Shown one piece after another: positions 9,064 to 17,973 of a stretch of DNA of 64,000 nucleotides (the first letter of the stretch is position 1; each line of letters starts with the position of its first letter). The notes beneath the pieces were generated by a model that was given only the letters and a program-made list of their open reading frames with translations, did not search any database and was not told the DNA's origin. Origin of the DNA: Aeromonas sanarellii (GTDB lineage: Bacteria; Pseudomonadota; Gammaproteobacteria; Enterobacterales; Aeromonadaceae); contig NZ_CDBN01000094.1 in assembly GCF_000820085.1 (NCBI RefSeq), positions 1 through 64,000 on the forward strand, read 5' to 3'. A program made the translations under genes and the position numbers.

Positions 9064-10881
9064 ATGAACAATAAAATCAAATGGATAGGTGCTATTTTTC
9101 TGCTGGTGAACGGATCCTGGGTGTGGGCGGCCAGCCTGCCTGCGGATCTCAAGTGGGAGACCAACGACACCGACCCCGTGTTCGCCTCGCCCAAGGCGCT
9201 GCCCGGCGGCACCCTCAACCTCTTCGTCGACAGCTTCCCGCTGACGTTTCGCACCGTGGGGCCCGACTCCAACGGCTCGTTCCGCTCCTTCATCCAGGAC
9301 AACCAGCTGAGGCTCATCAGCTTTCACCCCAATACGGGCAACCCCATTCCCTCGCTCGCGAGTGCCTGGGCCATAGCGCCGGACAGCCAGACCGTCTACT
9401 TCAAGCTGGATCCCCGCGCCAAATGGTCCGACGGCAAGCCGGTCACCGCCGATGACTACACCTTCGGCTACGAGATGATGCGCTCCAAGGACATCAAGGG
9501 GCCCTGGTTCAACAACTACTACACCACCGAAGTGGTGGCGGTGGAGAAGATCGACGACCACACCATCCTAGTCAAGGCGGGCAGCCGCAAGGCCAAGCTG
9601 GATCTCCTCAACACCACGGAGCTGTGGCCCCAGCCCAAGCACTACTACAAGATGGGCCCGAACTGGGTGAAGCAGTACAACTGGGCCGTGGTGCCCACCA
9701 CGGGCCCTTACGTGATGAGCGAGGTGAAGAAGGGCAAGTCCGTCACCTTCAGCAAGCAGAAGGAGTGGTGGGCAAAGGACGATCGCTACAACCAGCACAG
9801 GTTCAACATCGACACCATCAAGGTGCAGGTGATCCGCGACCACAACATCGCGTTCCGTCACTTCCTGAAGGGGGAGCTGGACACCTTCGAGATGATCCTG
9901 CCGAACTGGTGGCATGAGAAGGCGGTCACCCCGGAGTACAAGAAGGGCTATGTGCAGAAGGTGATGGCCATGACCGACACCAAGCAGGGCGGGCAGGGGA
10001 TACACCTCAACGTCAGCCATCCCAAGCTGGCGGACATCAACGTGCGGCTCGGCATCCAGCACGCCATGAACCTCGACAAGATGATCGAGACGGTGCTGCG
10101 CGGCGACTACGACAGGGCCACCACCTTCGGATCGGGTTTTGGCGAGTTCACCGACATGACGCTGCCGGAGCGGGCCTACGACATCGCCAAGGCGCGGGAG
10201 TACTTCGCCAAGGGGGGCTACGGCAAGCCGGGGCCGGACGGCATACTGCAGAACGACAAGGGCGAGCGGCTGACCCTGGCCCTCACCTACACCAGCCAGG
10301 AGCACTCCAAGCGGCTGACCGTGCTCAAAGAAGAGGCCAAGAAGGCGGGCCTGGATCTGGAGCTCAACCTGGTGGACGGTGCCACCGGCTTCAAGGTGAT
10401 GCTGGAGAAGAAGCACGAGGCGGCCTGGCTCGGCTGGGGCGGCGGCGGTCTCTACCCGCAATACTGGGAGTCCTTCCACTCGGACAACGCCAACAAGCCC
10501 CAGACCAACAACCTGTTCAACGTGGCGGACAAGGAGCTGGATACCCTGATCGACGCCTACAACGTCGAGTTCGACATGGCCAAGCGGGCCGGGATTTCCC
10601 GTCAGATCCAGCAGCGCATCTATGATCTCGCCATCTTCGTGCCCGGCGTCCAGCTCAACTATGTGCGGGCCAGCAGCTGGCGCCACGTGATGCTGCCAGA
10701 GGTGCCCGCCACCCGAAACACGCCGGATCTGCTCTACTGGCCCATGGATGGCTACCCCCACAGCAGCGGCGGCCTGCTCTGGATCGATCCCAAGGTGAAG
10801 GAAGAGACCCGGAAGGCCAAGGCCGAGGGGGAGGCGCTCGCCCCCGTCACGCTGATCGACAAGACCTATGCACGTCATTGA
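9064..10881 (+). CDS. yejA: Periplasmic peptide-binding protein, YejA-like
   Basis: The 605-residue family 5 extracellular solute-binding protein has a signal peptide (about 1–21, ending VWAAS) followed by the bilobed SBP_bac_5 fold. Recognisable stretches include PDSQTVYFKLDPRAKWSDGK and DDYTFGYEMMRS. Length and sequence resemble YejA, the binding protein of the microcin C / short-peptide importer. The start has AGGAAG 8 bp upstream. The 82-bp gap after yejE has no strong terminator, so the operon probably continues. Confidence 0.88.
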   Translation: MNNKIKWIGAIFLLVNGSWVWAASLPADLKWETNDTDPVFASPKALPGGTLNLFVDSFPLTFRTVGPDSNGSFRSFIQDNQLRLISFHPNTGNPIPSLASAWAIAPDSQTVYFKLDPRAKWSDGKPVTADDYTFGYEMMRSKDIKGPWFNNYYTTEVVAVEKIDDHTILVKAGSRKAKLDLLNTTELWPQPKHYYKMGPNWVKQYNWAVVPTTGPYVMSEVKKGKSVTFSKQKEWWAKDDRYNQHRFNIDTIKVQVIRDHNIAFRHFLKGELDTFEMILPNWWHEKAVTPEYKKGYVQKVMAMTDTKQGGQGIHLNVSHPKLADINVRLGIQHAMNLDKMIETVLRGDYDRATTFGSGFGEFTDMTLPERAYDIAKAREYFAKGGYGKPGPDGILQNDKGERLTLALTYTSQEHSKRLTVLKEEAKKAGLDLELNLVDGATGFKVMLEKKHEAAWLGWGGGGLYPQYWESFHSDNANKPQTNNLFNVADKELDTLIDAYNVEFDMAKRAGISRQIQQRIYDLAIFVPGVQLNYVRASSWRHVMLPEVPATRNTPDLLYWPMDGYPHSSGGLLWIDPKVKEETRKAKAEGEALAPVTLIDKTYARH

Positions 10882-10906
10882 TGTGGTTGAGAAGGGAGCA
10901 GCAGTC

Positions 10907-11944
10907 ATGCCCAACACACAGGCCCCCGTTTTCGGTGCCAGGCATCATGAGGATCCGCGCCATGCCCCCATCCTGGAGGTGCGCGATCTCGAGGTGGAGT
11001 TCGCCGTCGACGACGGCAAGATAAAGGTGCTCGACGGGGTAAGTTTTTCCGTGGCGCCGGGCAGGACCCTGGGCATCGTCGGCGAGTCCGGCTGCGGCAA
11101 GAGCGTCACCTCGCTCGCCATCATGGGGCTGCTGCCCAGGCCCCACGGCCAAGTGGTGGCAGGCTCCATCCGTTTTCAGGGGGAGGAGCTGCTCACGCTG
11201 GCACCGGATCAGATGTACAGGGTGCGCGGCAACCGCATCTCCATGATCTTCCAGGAGCCCATGACGGCGCTCAACCCGGTGCAGACGGTCGGGGATCAGC
11301 TGATGGAGGTGTTTCACCTGCACAGGCCGGACTACAGCAAGGCACAGCGCCGGGAGGCCGCCATCGCCATGCTGCAGAAGGTGGGGATCCCGGAGCCCGT
11401 CCAGCGGTTTTCGGCCTATCCCCACAACCTGTCGGGGGGCATGCGCCAGCGGGTGATGATCGCCATGGCGCTCGCCTGCGAGCCCGACTTGCTCATCTGC
11501 GACGAGCCGACCACGGCGCTGGACGTCACCATTCAGGCCCAGATCCTGGATCTGATGAAGGCGCTGCAGGCCCAGACCGGCATGGCCATCATCTTCATCA
11601 CCCACGATCTCGGGGTGGTGGCGGAGCTGTGCGACGAGGTGGTGGTGATGTATGCGGGGAGGGCGGTGGAGCGGGCCGACATCTACGAGCTGTTTGACCA
11701 TCCGCGCCATCCCTATACTCATGGTCTGATGGCCTCGATCCCGCGCCTCGAAGATGTGCCAAAGAGCCTGCTCAAGACCATCAAGGGCCAGGTGCCCGCC
11801 CTGCACGAGATGCCGGCGGGGTGCCGCTTCTCCAACCGTTGCCCCCATGCCACCGCACTGTGCGTGGAGACCATACCGGTGACCGAGCAGCTGAGCGTTC
11901 GCCACGCCGTGGCCTGTCACCACTGGAAGGAGTTGAGCATATGA
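10907..11944 (+). CDS. Oligopeptide ABC transporter ATPase (DppD/OppD type)
   Basis: The 345-residue ATPase shows Walker A (GESGCGKS), signature (LSGGMRQR) and Walker B ([12 protein letters not shown]) motifs. The C-terminal oligopeptide/dipeptide extension contains Cys residues ([10 protein letters not shown], and others near the end) that in this family can bind a 4Fe-4S cluster. I chose the start with AGGGAG 6 bp upstream; an upstream ATG at 10868 overlaps yejA. In YejABEF the two ATPase halves are fused in YejF, whereas here they are separate genes as in Dpp/Opp systems. Confidence 0.9.
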   Translation: MPNTQAPVFGARHHEDPRHAPILEVRDLEVEFAVDDGKIKVLDGVSFSVAPGRTLGIVGESGCGKSVTSLAIMGLLPRPHGQVVAGSIRFQGEELLTLAPDQMYRVRGNRISMIFQEPMTALNPVQTVGDQLMEVFHLHRPDYSKAQRREAAIAMLQKVGIPEPVQRFSAYPHNLSGGMRQRVMIAMALACEPDLLICDEPTTALDVTIQAQILDLMKALQAQTGMAIIFITHDLGVVAELCDEVVVMYAGRAVERADIYELFDHPRHPYTHGLMASIPRLEDVPKSLLKTIKGQVPALHEMPAGCRFSNRCPHATALCVETIPVTEQLSVRHAVACHHWKELSI

Positions 11945-12035
11945 GTCGTGTGTTGCCGGTACGGGACGGGGCTCCGTCCTTCTGCGGGGCAGAGGCATCG
12001 CCACTGTGCCTCCCAAGCGGTGGGGGGAGAGCGTC

Positions 12036-13037
12036 ATGAGCACCTTGTTGTCCATACGGGATCTGAAACAGCACTTCAAGATGGGCGGCGGCTTCCTGCG
12101 CAAGCAATACACCGTCTATGCGGTGGATGGCATCAGCTTCGATCTCCGGCAGGGGGAGACCCTCGGCCTGGTGGGGGAGTCGGGGTGCGGCAAGTCCACC
12201 CTGGGGCGCTCCCTGCTCAAGCTGTTCGAGCCGACCGCCGGCTCCATCACCTTCGAGGGGCGCGACATCACCCACCTCTCGCCCAGGGAGATGCGCTCCC
12301 TGCGCCAGGAGATGCAGGTCGTGTTCCAGGATCCTGCGGAATCCCTCAACGGCCGCCACACCGTGGGGCAGCTCCTGGAGGAGCCCTTCATCATCCACGG
12401 CAAGGGCAACGCCGAACAGCGGCGTGCATGGGTGCAGGAGCTGCTGGACAAGGTGGGGCTGCCCGGCAGCGCGGCGGATCGCTATCCCCACGAGTTCTCG
12501 GGAGGCCAGCGCCAGCGCATCGGCATCGCACGGGCCATCGCCCTCAAGCCCAAGCTGCTGGTGTGCGACGAGGCGGTGTCGGCCCTCGACGTCTCGGTGC
12601 AGTCCCAGATAGTGAACCTGCTGCTCACCCTGCAGCGGGAGATGAACCTGGCCATCATCTTCATCGCCCACGACCTGTCGGTGGTCAAGCACATCTCCGA
12701 CAGGATTGCGGTCATGTATCTGGGCCGGATCGTCGAGCTGGCAGAGGCCCAGCAGCTCTATCTGGCCCCCCGTCACCCCTATACCCAGGCTCTGATCTCC
12801 GCCATCCCGGTGCCGGATCCCCGCAGGCGCAGCCAGCGCATCCTGCTGACCGGGGACGTGCCGTCCCCCATCTCGCCGCCGAGCGGCTGCCACTTCCATC
12901 AGCGCTGCCCCTATGCGACTGAGTTGTGCCGCACCACGTCACCCGATCTGGAGCCGTGCGGCGGTGCGGCTCATCAGGTGGCCTGCCATTTCCCCCTGGC
13001 CCCGGCGGAGGCGGTGCCGCTGGGAAAGGCGATATGA
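12036..13037 (+). CDS. Oligopeptide ABC transporter ATPase (DppF/OppF type)
   Basis: The 333-residue ATPase has Walker A (GESGCGKST), signature (FSGGQRQR) and the DppF-style Walker B ([12 protein letters not shown]), plus the Cys-containing C-terminal extension ([10 protein letters not shown]). It is the partner of the preceding ATPase and completes the importer. The chosen ATG follows GGAGAGCGTC. A second short frame that begins at 11941, overlapping the upstream stop (ATGA), has a start resembling this gene (MSRVLPVRD against MSTLLSIRD), so the 91-bp spacer may hold a remnant of an older 5' end. Confidence 0.9.
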   Translation: MSTLLSIRDLKQHFKMGGGFLRKQYTVYAVDGISFDLRQGETLGLVGESGCGKSTLGRSLLKLFEPTAGSITFEGRDITHLSPREMRSLRQEMQVVFQDPAESLNGRHTVGQLLEEPFIIHGKGNAEQRRAWVQELLDKVGLPGSAADRYPHEFSGGQRQRIGIARAIALKPKLLVCDEAVSALDVSVQSQIVNLLLTLQREMNLAIIFIAHDLSVVKHISDRIAVMYLGRIVELAEAQQLYLAPRHPYTQALISAIPVPDPRRRSQRILLTGDVPSPISPPSGCHFHQRCPYATELCRTTSPDLEPCGGAAHQVACHFPLAPAEAVPLGKAI

Positions 13038-13082
13038 TGCCGGTGCCCGCATCGCAGCAAGATGGCACGGGGGACAAGCAAT

Positions 13083-13108
13083 AAAAAAATGGGGCCTGCA
13101 GGCCCCAT
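13083..13108 (-). terminator. Intrinsic terminator of the 39-residue microprotein gene
   Basis: The perfect palindrome ATGGGGCCTGCAGGCCCCAT is followed on the minus strand by seven T residues. It lies about 140 bp downstream of the microprotein stop, giving that transcript a long 3' region. Confidence 0.85.
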
Positions 13109-13249
13109 CTTCATGGTTGGAGTTCAGGTTTGGCCGTGGAACATCTGGCCCGGGCAGGACAGCGCCCCGAAGGGGTGGCTGTTGTGTGGATTGCTGGATT
13201 GTTTTGTAGTTTTATTACGTTGCTAACTTCAACTTCCGGACGGACGACA

Positions 13250-13369
13250 TCAGGCGCCATAGCGGAAGTAGTAGTTGCGGGTTGCAGGCGCATAAGTGTC
13301 TTTCTCTTCGACGCCTTTCTTGCTGGTTGCACCCTTCAGGTGGAACAGCACTGCCAGGTTCTCAAACAT
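13250..13369 (-). CDS. Unrecognised 39-residue microprotein
   Basis: An ATG preceded by GAGGTG (8 bp spacing) opens a 39-codon frame reading MFENLAVLFHLKGATSKKG and ending in an aromatic-rich tail (NYYFRYGA). I do not recognise the family. Evidence that it is a gene: a good ribosome site, two CRP-like palindromes just upstream (13405–13420 and 13440–13455), a strong intrinsic terminator downstream on the same strand, and no competing gene in the interval. The charged middle and hydrophobic N-terminus (residues 4–11) are too short for a membrane helix. Function unknown. Confidence 0.6.
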   Translation of the reverse strand: MFENLAVLFHLKGATSKKGVEEKDTYAPATRNYYFRYGA

Positions 13370-13404
13370 ATATTCACCTCATCGGTTGGTGTTCATCGGT
13401 TGCG

Positions 13405-13420
13405 TGTGACCTGGGTCACG
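13405..13420. promoter_or_regulatory. CRP-like site 1 upstream of microprotein gene
   Basis: TGTGACCTGGGTCACG matches the CRP consensus TGTGA-N6-TCACA at 9 of 10 conserved positions. It is centred about 43 bp upstream of the microprotein start codon. Confidence 0.6.
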
Positions 13421-13439
13421 GTTTGATCCTATGGCCTTA

Positions 13440-13455
13440 TGTGACCTGGATCAAC
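13440..13455. promoter_or_regulatory. CRP-like site 2 upstream of microprotein gene
   Basis: TGTGACCTGGATCAAC is a second, weaker copy of the same motif. Its centre is 35 bp from that of site 1 and it shares the same CCTGG spacer start. Its reverse complement begins TTGATCC, so an FNR-type half-site is also possible. Confidence 0.45.
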
Positions 13456-13592
13456 TTTTTGTGTTGTAAATTTACATAAATCATGGAAAAGGTTTTCAAA
13501 AGCAGGGTTGCTTATGGATACGATTTCAAGCCCGGGTCGCGGTTGGGAGGGCGAAGGCTGGGCAAAAACTGGCAGGCCGGGAGGGGCAGCCA

Positions 13593-13624
13593 AAAAGATG
13601 CCCCGCACGGGGCGGGGCATCTTT
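13593..13624 (-). terminator. pepD intrinsic terminator
   Basis: The stem AAGATGCCCCGC/GCGGGGCATCTT-type hairpin lies about 22 bp after the pepD stop and is followed by five T residues on the minus strand. Confidence 0.8.
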
Positions 13625-13646
13625 GTTGTCGAGGTGACGCGGCTGT

Positions 13647-15098
13647 TTACTTGGCGGGGATATGTTCCAGCACGTGGACCAGCAGTTGCCAGAAACGCTC
13701 GACCGCCGGGATGTGCACCTTCTCGCCCGGCGCGTGGGCGCCGCGGATGGTCGGGCCGAAGGAGACCATGTCCCAGTCCGGATAGGCGCTCTTGAACAGG
13801 CCGCATTCCAGGCCGGCGTGGATCACCATGACGTTCGGCATCTCGCCAAACAGGGTCTGGTAGCTGCTGCGCACCAGTGCCATCACAGGGGAGTCCACGT
13901 TCGGTGCCCAGCCCGGGTAGGCGCCGGTAAACTCGCAGCTGGCGCCGGCCAGGGTGAACAGGGAGCGGGTCATCTGCTCGATGCTCTCGCGACCGGAGTC
14001 GATGAGGGAGCGGATCAGGCACTGCACGTACACCTCACCGTCGAGTGTCTTGATGACGCCCAGGTTGGTGGAGGTCTCGGTGACGCCCGGAATGGCGTCG
14101 CTCATGCGCATCACCCCGTTCGGGCAGGCCATCAGGGCGTCCAGCAGGCGGGACTGCAGGCTTTCGCTCATCAGCTGGGCCGGTTTGTCCCGGGCGGTGA
14201 GCAGCACGGTCAGGTTGGCTTCGGTGGCGGCCAGCTCGCTCTGATAGATGCCGGTGTAACGGTCGACCAGGGCCTTGAACTCGTTGACGCTGGCGGCGGG
14301 CACCAGCAGGCTGGCGCGGGCCTCGCGCGGGATGGCGTTGCGCAGGGTGCCACCGTGGAGCTCGGCCAGACGCAGGCCGAGCGGCTCGGCGGCCTTGAGC
14401 AGGCGCACCAGCAGCTTGTTGGCGTTGCCGCGACCGCGGTGGATGTCGACCCCGGAGTGACCGCCGCGCAGCCCCTTGACCTGCAGCTCGAAGCCTTCGC
14501 CTTCAGCGGCGGCGACCCGCTCCAGGGGGAAGCGGATATTGGCATCCACCCCGCCGGCGCAGCCCATGTAGACCTCGCCATCCTCTTCGGAGTCGGTGTT
14601 GAGCAGGATCTCGCCCTCCAGCCAGCCCGCTTCCAGACCGAAGGCGCCGGTCATGCCTGTCTCTTCGTCCGTGGTCAGCAGCACTTCCAGCGGGCCGTGC
14701 TTGATGCTCTTGTCGGCCAGCACGGCCAGACAACCCGCCATGCCCATGCCGTTGTCGGCACCCAGGGTGGTGCCGCGGGCGGTGACCCATTCGCCGTCGA
14801 TGTAGGCATCGATGGGATCCTTGGTGAAGTCGTGCTGGGTGTCCGCGTTGGCCTGGGGCACCATGTCGATGTGGGCTTGCAGCACCACGGCCTTGCGGTT
14901 TTCCATTCCCGGCGTGGCAGGTTTCTTGATGATGATGTTGCCGACGGCGTCCTGTTTGACCGCCAGGCCTTCTCCCTGGGCCCACTGCACTATCCAGGCG
15001 CTGAGCTGGGCTTCGTGCTTGGAGGGGTGGGGGATGGAGCAGATCTGCTCGAAGAATTGCCAAATCAACTTGGGAGACAGAGAACTGAGCTGTGCCAC
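13647..15098 (-). CDS. pepD: Cytosolic beta-alanyl-histidine dipeptidase (peptidase D)
   Basis: The 483-residue product is close in length to E. coli PepD (485). The M20 zinc-peptidase features are clear: VVLQAHIDMVP (metal His and Asp), LGADNGMGMAG, TTDEETGM (catalytic Glu pair), NTDSEEDGE and the C-terminal VIHAGLECG. It hydrolyses Xaa-His dipeptides such as carnosine and Cys-Gly. I chose a GTG start at 15098 because AAGGAG lies 7 bp upstream and the N-terminus then aligns with the E. coli enzyme; an ATG at 15119 lacks a ribosome site. It has its own terminator. Confidence 0.93.
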   Translation of the reverse strand: MAQLSSLSPKLIWQFFEQICSIPHPSKHEAQLSAWIVQWAQGEGLAVKQDAVGNIIIKKPATPGMENRKAVVLQAHIDMVPQANADTQHDFTKDPIDAYIDGEWVTARGTTLGADNGMGMAGCLAVLADKSIKHGPLEVLLTTDEETGMTGAFGLEAGWLEGEILLNTDSEEDGEVYMGCAGGVDANIRFPLERVAAAEGEGFELQVKGLRGGHSGVDIHRGRGNANKLLVRLLKAAEPLGLRLAELHGGTLRNAIPREARASLLVPAASVNEFKALVDRYTGIYQSELAATEANLTVLLTARDKPAQLMSESLQSRLLDALMACPNGVMRMSDAIPGVTETSTNLGVIKTLDGEVYVQCLIRSLIDSGRESIEQMTRSLFTLAGASCEFTGAYPGWAPNVDSPVMALVRSSYQTLFGEMPNVMVIHAGLECGLFKSAYPDWDMVSFGPTIRGAHAPGEKVHIPAVERFWQLLVHVLEHIPAK

Positions 15099-15291
15099 GT
15101 CGGGACTCCTTACCTGCATGGAAATTGTCGGGGCCCCATCTGCGGGCCTGGGAAGAGGACAACGATAATACAGTCAATCACGCAAAAATGTGAGCGATCA
15201 GCGCAAATAGCGGTCTGCTTGTGCTGGCAAAGGGCATCGACATGGCGCACTTCACTGTCCCGCCTCGTTGAATCAGCACAAGATGAAATTC

Positions 15292-15305
15292 GTGATGCGC
15301 ATCAC
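15292..15305. promoter_or_regulatory. CRP-like perfect palindrome
   Basis: GTGATGCGCATCAC is a perfect 14-bp palindrome flanked by C and A, so it reads as CRP-type GTGA-N6-TCAC. It lies between divergent pepD and the 30-residue microprotein gene, just before a TTGTCA–16 bp–TAAATT promoter candidate on the plus strand (15313–15340). Confidence 0.6.
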
Positions 15306-15312
15306 AAAAATA

Positions 15313-15340
15313 TTGTCATTTCGGCGCCGAATGGTAAATT
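15313..15340 (+). promoter_or_regulatory. Candidate promoter of the 30-residue microprotein gene
   Basis: TTGTCA and TAAATT are separated by 16 bp, immediately downstream of the CRP-like palindrome. The predicted transcript start would leave a leader of roughly 140 nt. The leader contains a near-direct repeat (GCCTCCAGGGAACCGA and GCCTCCATGGAACCGA) and a possible 25-codon upstream frame (from about 15370). Confidence 0.4.
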
Positions 15341-15488
15341 AGCCGCCGTGGCCAGCCCACTTGTCAGGATGACAATCAATGCCTCCAGGGAACCGAAGCA
15401 AAGCAAGTGCGCCTCCATGGAACCGAGTGTCCGTTCAGGGATTTGAACCCGCATTAAGGTACGTAACTTGTTAAGCAATCAGGAGTTC

Positions 15489-15581
15489 ATGATGTCAGGC
15501 AGCAATTCAACCTATTGGTTTGCCCAATCCCTCTATACCCAGGGCTTCAACTACCCGAATCCCTACGCCAGTCGCCGCTGA
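15489..15581 (+). CDS. Unrecognised 30-residue aromatic microprotein
   Basis: A strong ribosome site (AGGAG, 3–4 bp before the first of two ATGs) opens a 30-codon frame. The peptide is rich in Tyr, Phe, Trp, Asn and Ser: STYWFAQSLYTQGFNYPN, ending YASRR. A convincing intrinsic terminator follows 22 bp after the stop, and a promoter candidate with a CRP-like palindrome lies upstream. That makes a self-contained transcription unit with no larger gene. I do not recognise the family. It could be a secreted or regulatory peptide, or a leader peptide whose translation controls the downstream hairpin. Confidence 0.6.
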   Translation: MMSGSNSTYWFAQSLYTQGFNYPNPYASRR

Positions 15582-15603
15582 GGCTGACAGGCAACCCAAG
15601 AGC

Positions 15604-15642
15604 AGCAGGAGTGAGGACCCCATCCTCCCCTGCTATTTTTTT
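15604..15642 (+). terminator. Terminator after the 30-residue microprotein
   Basis: AGCAGG and GAGGA on the 5' side pair with TCCTC and CCTGCT on the 3' side. The stem is followed by seven T residues. Confidence 0.8.
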
Positions 15643-15744
15643 GTCCGGCATTCGGAAATGAGCTGCTCGAATGGACACCCTGCTGGCGAAAACCTGTTCC
15701 CCGTGTAGCCTGAACGGCGGGAGATGGCCGACTTTTCCTGCTTT

Positions 15745-15760
15745 TCGCATACGTTTGCCA
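15745..15760. promoter_or_regulatory. PurR-box-like site upstream of gpt
   Basis: TCGCATACGTTTGCCA keeps the core CGCA-N-ACGTTTGC of the PurR operator ACGCAAACGTTTGCGT. It lies about 260 bp upstream of gpt, a purine-salvage gene, which makes purine control plausible. The rest of the 15643–16018 interval holds no gene that I can see. Confidence 0.4.
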
Positions 15761-16018
15761 CTCTTTTTATCGATAAAGGGTGCTATCATACCGGCCCAAC
15801 AGCCGGCCCGAGTGCGGGATCCTGCCCGACATGGCCGCCAGCTACCTCCAATCCCTGCGTTCACTGCATCCGTGTCTGCCACCGAGGCGCCAGCCCTGAG
15901 GCGGTAGACGTGCAAGCAAAATTCGGGAAACGGAGCGCCAGAATTGACCGGATCCCCTGTGTCTGCCGGGGTCCTTGCCTCTTAAGTGATTGCTTTATAA
16001 CTCGTTGAGATCGATAGC

Positions 16019-16486
16019 ATGCCAAAAAAGTTTTATGTGTCGTGGGATAACCTGCAACGTGAAGCGCGCCGTCTGGCCCGTCGTCAACTGCCTGTCAGCC
16101 AGTGGAAAGGGATCATTGCCGTCAGCCGCGGCGGTCTGGTGCCTGCGGCCCTGATGGCCCGCGAACTTGGCATTCGCAACGTCGAAACCCTCTGCATCTC
16201 CAGCTATGACCACGACAACCAGCGTGAACTGGTGGTCGTCAAGGCGGCCACCACGGCCGGTGACGGCGAAGGTTGGCTGGTGGTGGACGATCTGGTGGAC
16301 ACCGGCGGTACCGCCAAGGCGATCCGCGAGCTCTATCCCAAGGCCAGGTTCATCACCATCTTCGCCAAACCCATGGGGGAGCCCCTGGTGGATGACTTCG
16401 AAGTCGCCATCCCGCAGGACACCTGGATCGAACAGCCCTGGGACATGGCGCTGGAATTCGCCAAGCCTATCTGCGACGAAGCCTGA
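16019..16486 (+). CDS. gpt: Xanthine(-guanine) phosphoribosyltransferase
   Basis: The 155-residue type I phosphoribosyltransferase has the PRPP-binding motif [12 protein letters not shown] (about residues 87–98) and an N-terminal [21 protein letters not shown] stretch. It transfers phosphoribose from PRPP to guanine, xanthine and, less well, hypoxanthine in purine salvage. Length and sequence fit E. coli Gpt (152). No strong ribosome site is seen before the ATG. The gene sits next to frsA and near pepD, as in enterobacteria and vibrios. Confidence 0.94.
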   Translation: MPKKFYVSWDNLQREARRLARRQLPVSQWKGIIAVSRGGLVPAALMARELGIRNVETLCISSYDHDNQRELVVVKAATTAGDGEGWLVVDDLVDTGGTAKAIRELYPKARFITIFAKPMGEPLVDDFEVAIPQDTWIEQPWDMALEFAKPICDEA

Positions 16487-16641
16487 TCATTGCCTTGCCT
16501 CGACCGGTCGCCGTGTCTGGCTCCCTGAGGCATCAATGATCCACTCGGGCCCCTTTTGGGGCCTGATGCGTTTCAGGTGTGGCTGCCCGCCCTGAAAAGT
16601 GGTTAAGATGGAGCATTGTTTGCGACAGAAGAGCCACCATC

Positions 16642-17910
16642 TTGGAACCAAACGACGATACCAACCTGACGGAAAAGCTGTTCACCCGGGTCAAAAAGGT
16701 ATTGGAAACCTCCGAAATCTCCAATTCCAGCCCGGTTGACGAGCACGATGGCTCGCTGACCGAGAGCTTTATCGACGGTGCCCTCTCCCCCCGCTGGTAT
16801 CGCCTGCTGCGTCGGCCGACCTGGGCCTGGCAGGGGGCGGATCCGGTAGAGGTGGAGCAGACCCTGGCCCAGATCGCCATGGGGCAGGGGGAGCGCAGCC
16901 ACGAGCGCTACCTGGATACCATCAAGGGCTATGTGCCCGGCAACTGGGTCTATGAGTGGAGCCAGCTGGCCGGTCGCTACTTCAACCGGGGGCGCGAGCT
17001 GGTGGCCCAGGGGGAATCGGCCAGCGCCCTGAAGCATCTGCTCAAGGCGGTGCGCTACTACTCCATCGCGAGCTACCCCCACCTCAAGCACGACGAGCTG
17101 GCGGATCAGGCCCAGTTGCTCGGCAACATGGCCTATCGCGAGGCCGGACGCCTGTTCAAGGTGCCGCTCAAGGAGCTGCAGGTCCCGTTCCGGGGCAAGA
17201 CCATCCAGGGCTATCTGCACCTGCCCACCACCGACAAGCCGGTGCCCCTGGTCATCGTCAGCGGTGGCATCGACTCCCTTCAGGTCGACTTTCTCAACTT
17301 CTACTTCAAGTGCCTCGAGCCCCACGGCATCGGCATGCTGTCTCTGGACATGCCGGGGACCGGCTATGCCGAGCACTGGCCGCTGGTGCAGGACACCAGC
17401 CGCCTGCACCAGGCGGTGCTGGGCTACCTCGCCGAGGTGGCCTGGGTCGATCACCAGCGCATCGCCATGGTGGGTTTCCGCCTGGCCGGCAATGTGGCGG
17501 CCCGCCTCGCCTTCGTCGAGCCCTTCAAGCTCAGGACCGTGGTCTGCATCGGTGCCGGCATCAATCAGGTGTTCACCAACCAGGAGCTGTTTGCCCGCTG
17601 CCCCCGCATGATGCGCGACGGCCTGGCAAACCGGCTGGGGGCCGATGCTGGCCAGTGGGATCTGCTGCGCACCAAGTGCCAGGTCTTCTCCCTCAAGACC
17701 CAGGGGCTGCTGGGGAGCCGCACCTCTGTGCCCATCCTGAGCATCGGTCACAAGAAAGATTTCATCTGCCCCGAGCAGGATGTCCGGGCATTGGCCGCTG
17801 CGAGTCGCAACGGCAAGGCGGTGGTGTTTGACAAGCAGCCGCTGCTCGAGGTGTATGACGAGGCGCTGAAAGAGACGGTCGATTGGCTGAAAAAGCACTT
17901 ATGTACATGA
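16642..17910 (+). CDS. frsA: FrsA-family alpha/beta-hydrolase-like protein
   Basis: The product has 422 residues from a TTG start, against 414 in E. coli FrsA. No in-frame ATG lies near the expected N-terminus, and the only upstream alternative is a GTG at 16579. The N-terminal half is helical (GNWVYEWSQLAGRYF; AVRYYSIASYPHLK) and the C-terminal half has the alpha/beta-hydrolase fold. At the nucleophile elbow it reads GFRLAGN, lacking the serine of GxSxG, as in E. coli FrsA. The family was linked to glucose-enzyme IIA and to the balance of fermentation and respiration; its catalytic role is disputed. Confidence 0.9.
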   Translation: MEPNDDTNLTEKLFTRVKKVLETSEISNSSPVDEHDGSLTESFIDGALSPRWYRLLRRPTWAWQGADPVEVEQTLAQIAMGQGERSHERYLDTIKGYVPGNWVYEWSQLAGRYFNRGRELVAQGESASALKHLLKAVRYYSIASYPHLKHDELADQAQLLGNMAYREAGRLFKVPLKELQVPFRGKTIQGYLHLPTTDKPVPLVIVSGGIDSLQVDFLNFYFKCLEPHGIGMLSLDMPGTGYAEHWPLVQDTSRLHQAVLGYLAEVAWVDHQRIAMVGFRLAGNVAARLAFVEPFKLRTVVCIGAGINQVFTNQELFARCPRMMRDGLANRLGADAGQWDLLRTKCQVFSLKTQGLLGSRTSVPILSIGHKKDFICPEQDVRALAAASRNGKAVVFDKQPLLEVYDEALKETVDWLKKHLCT

Positions 17911-17973
17911 TATAAAACTAAAAATGTAACATCACCATGTGATGGTATGGCTTGTTCAACAGGGAGGTTCAGC

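Noticed and set aside
13662-15446. 594-codon plus-strand frame opposite pepD
   Set aside because: Antisense shadow; pepD is well supported on the minus strand.
15426-15465. tRNA-like T-arm (GGGTTCAAATCCC on the minus strand)
   Set aside because: No acceptor stem, D-arm or anticodon arm can be formed around it.
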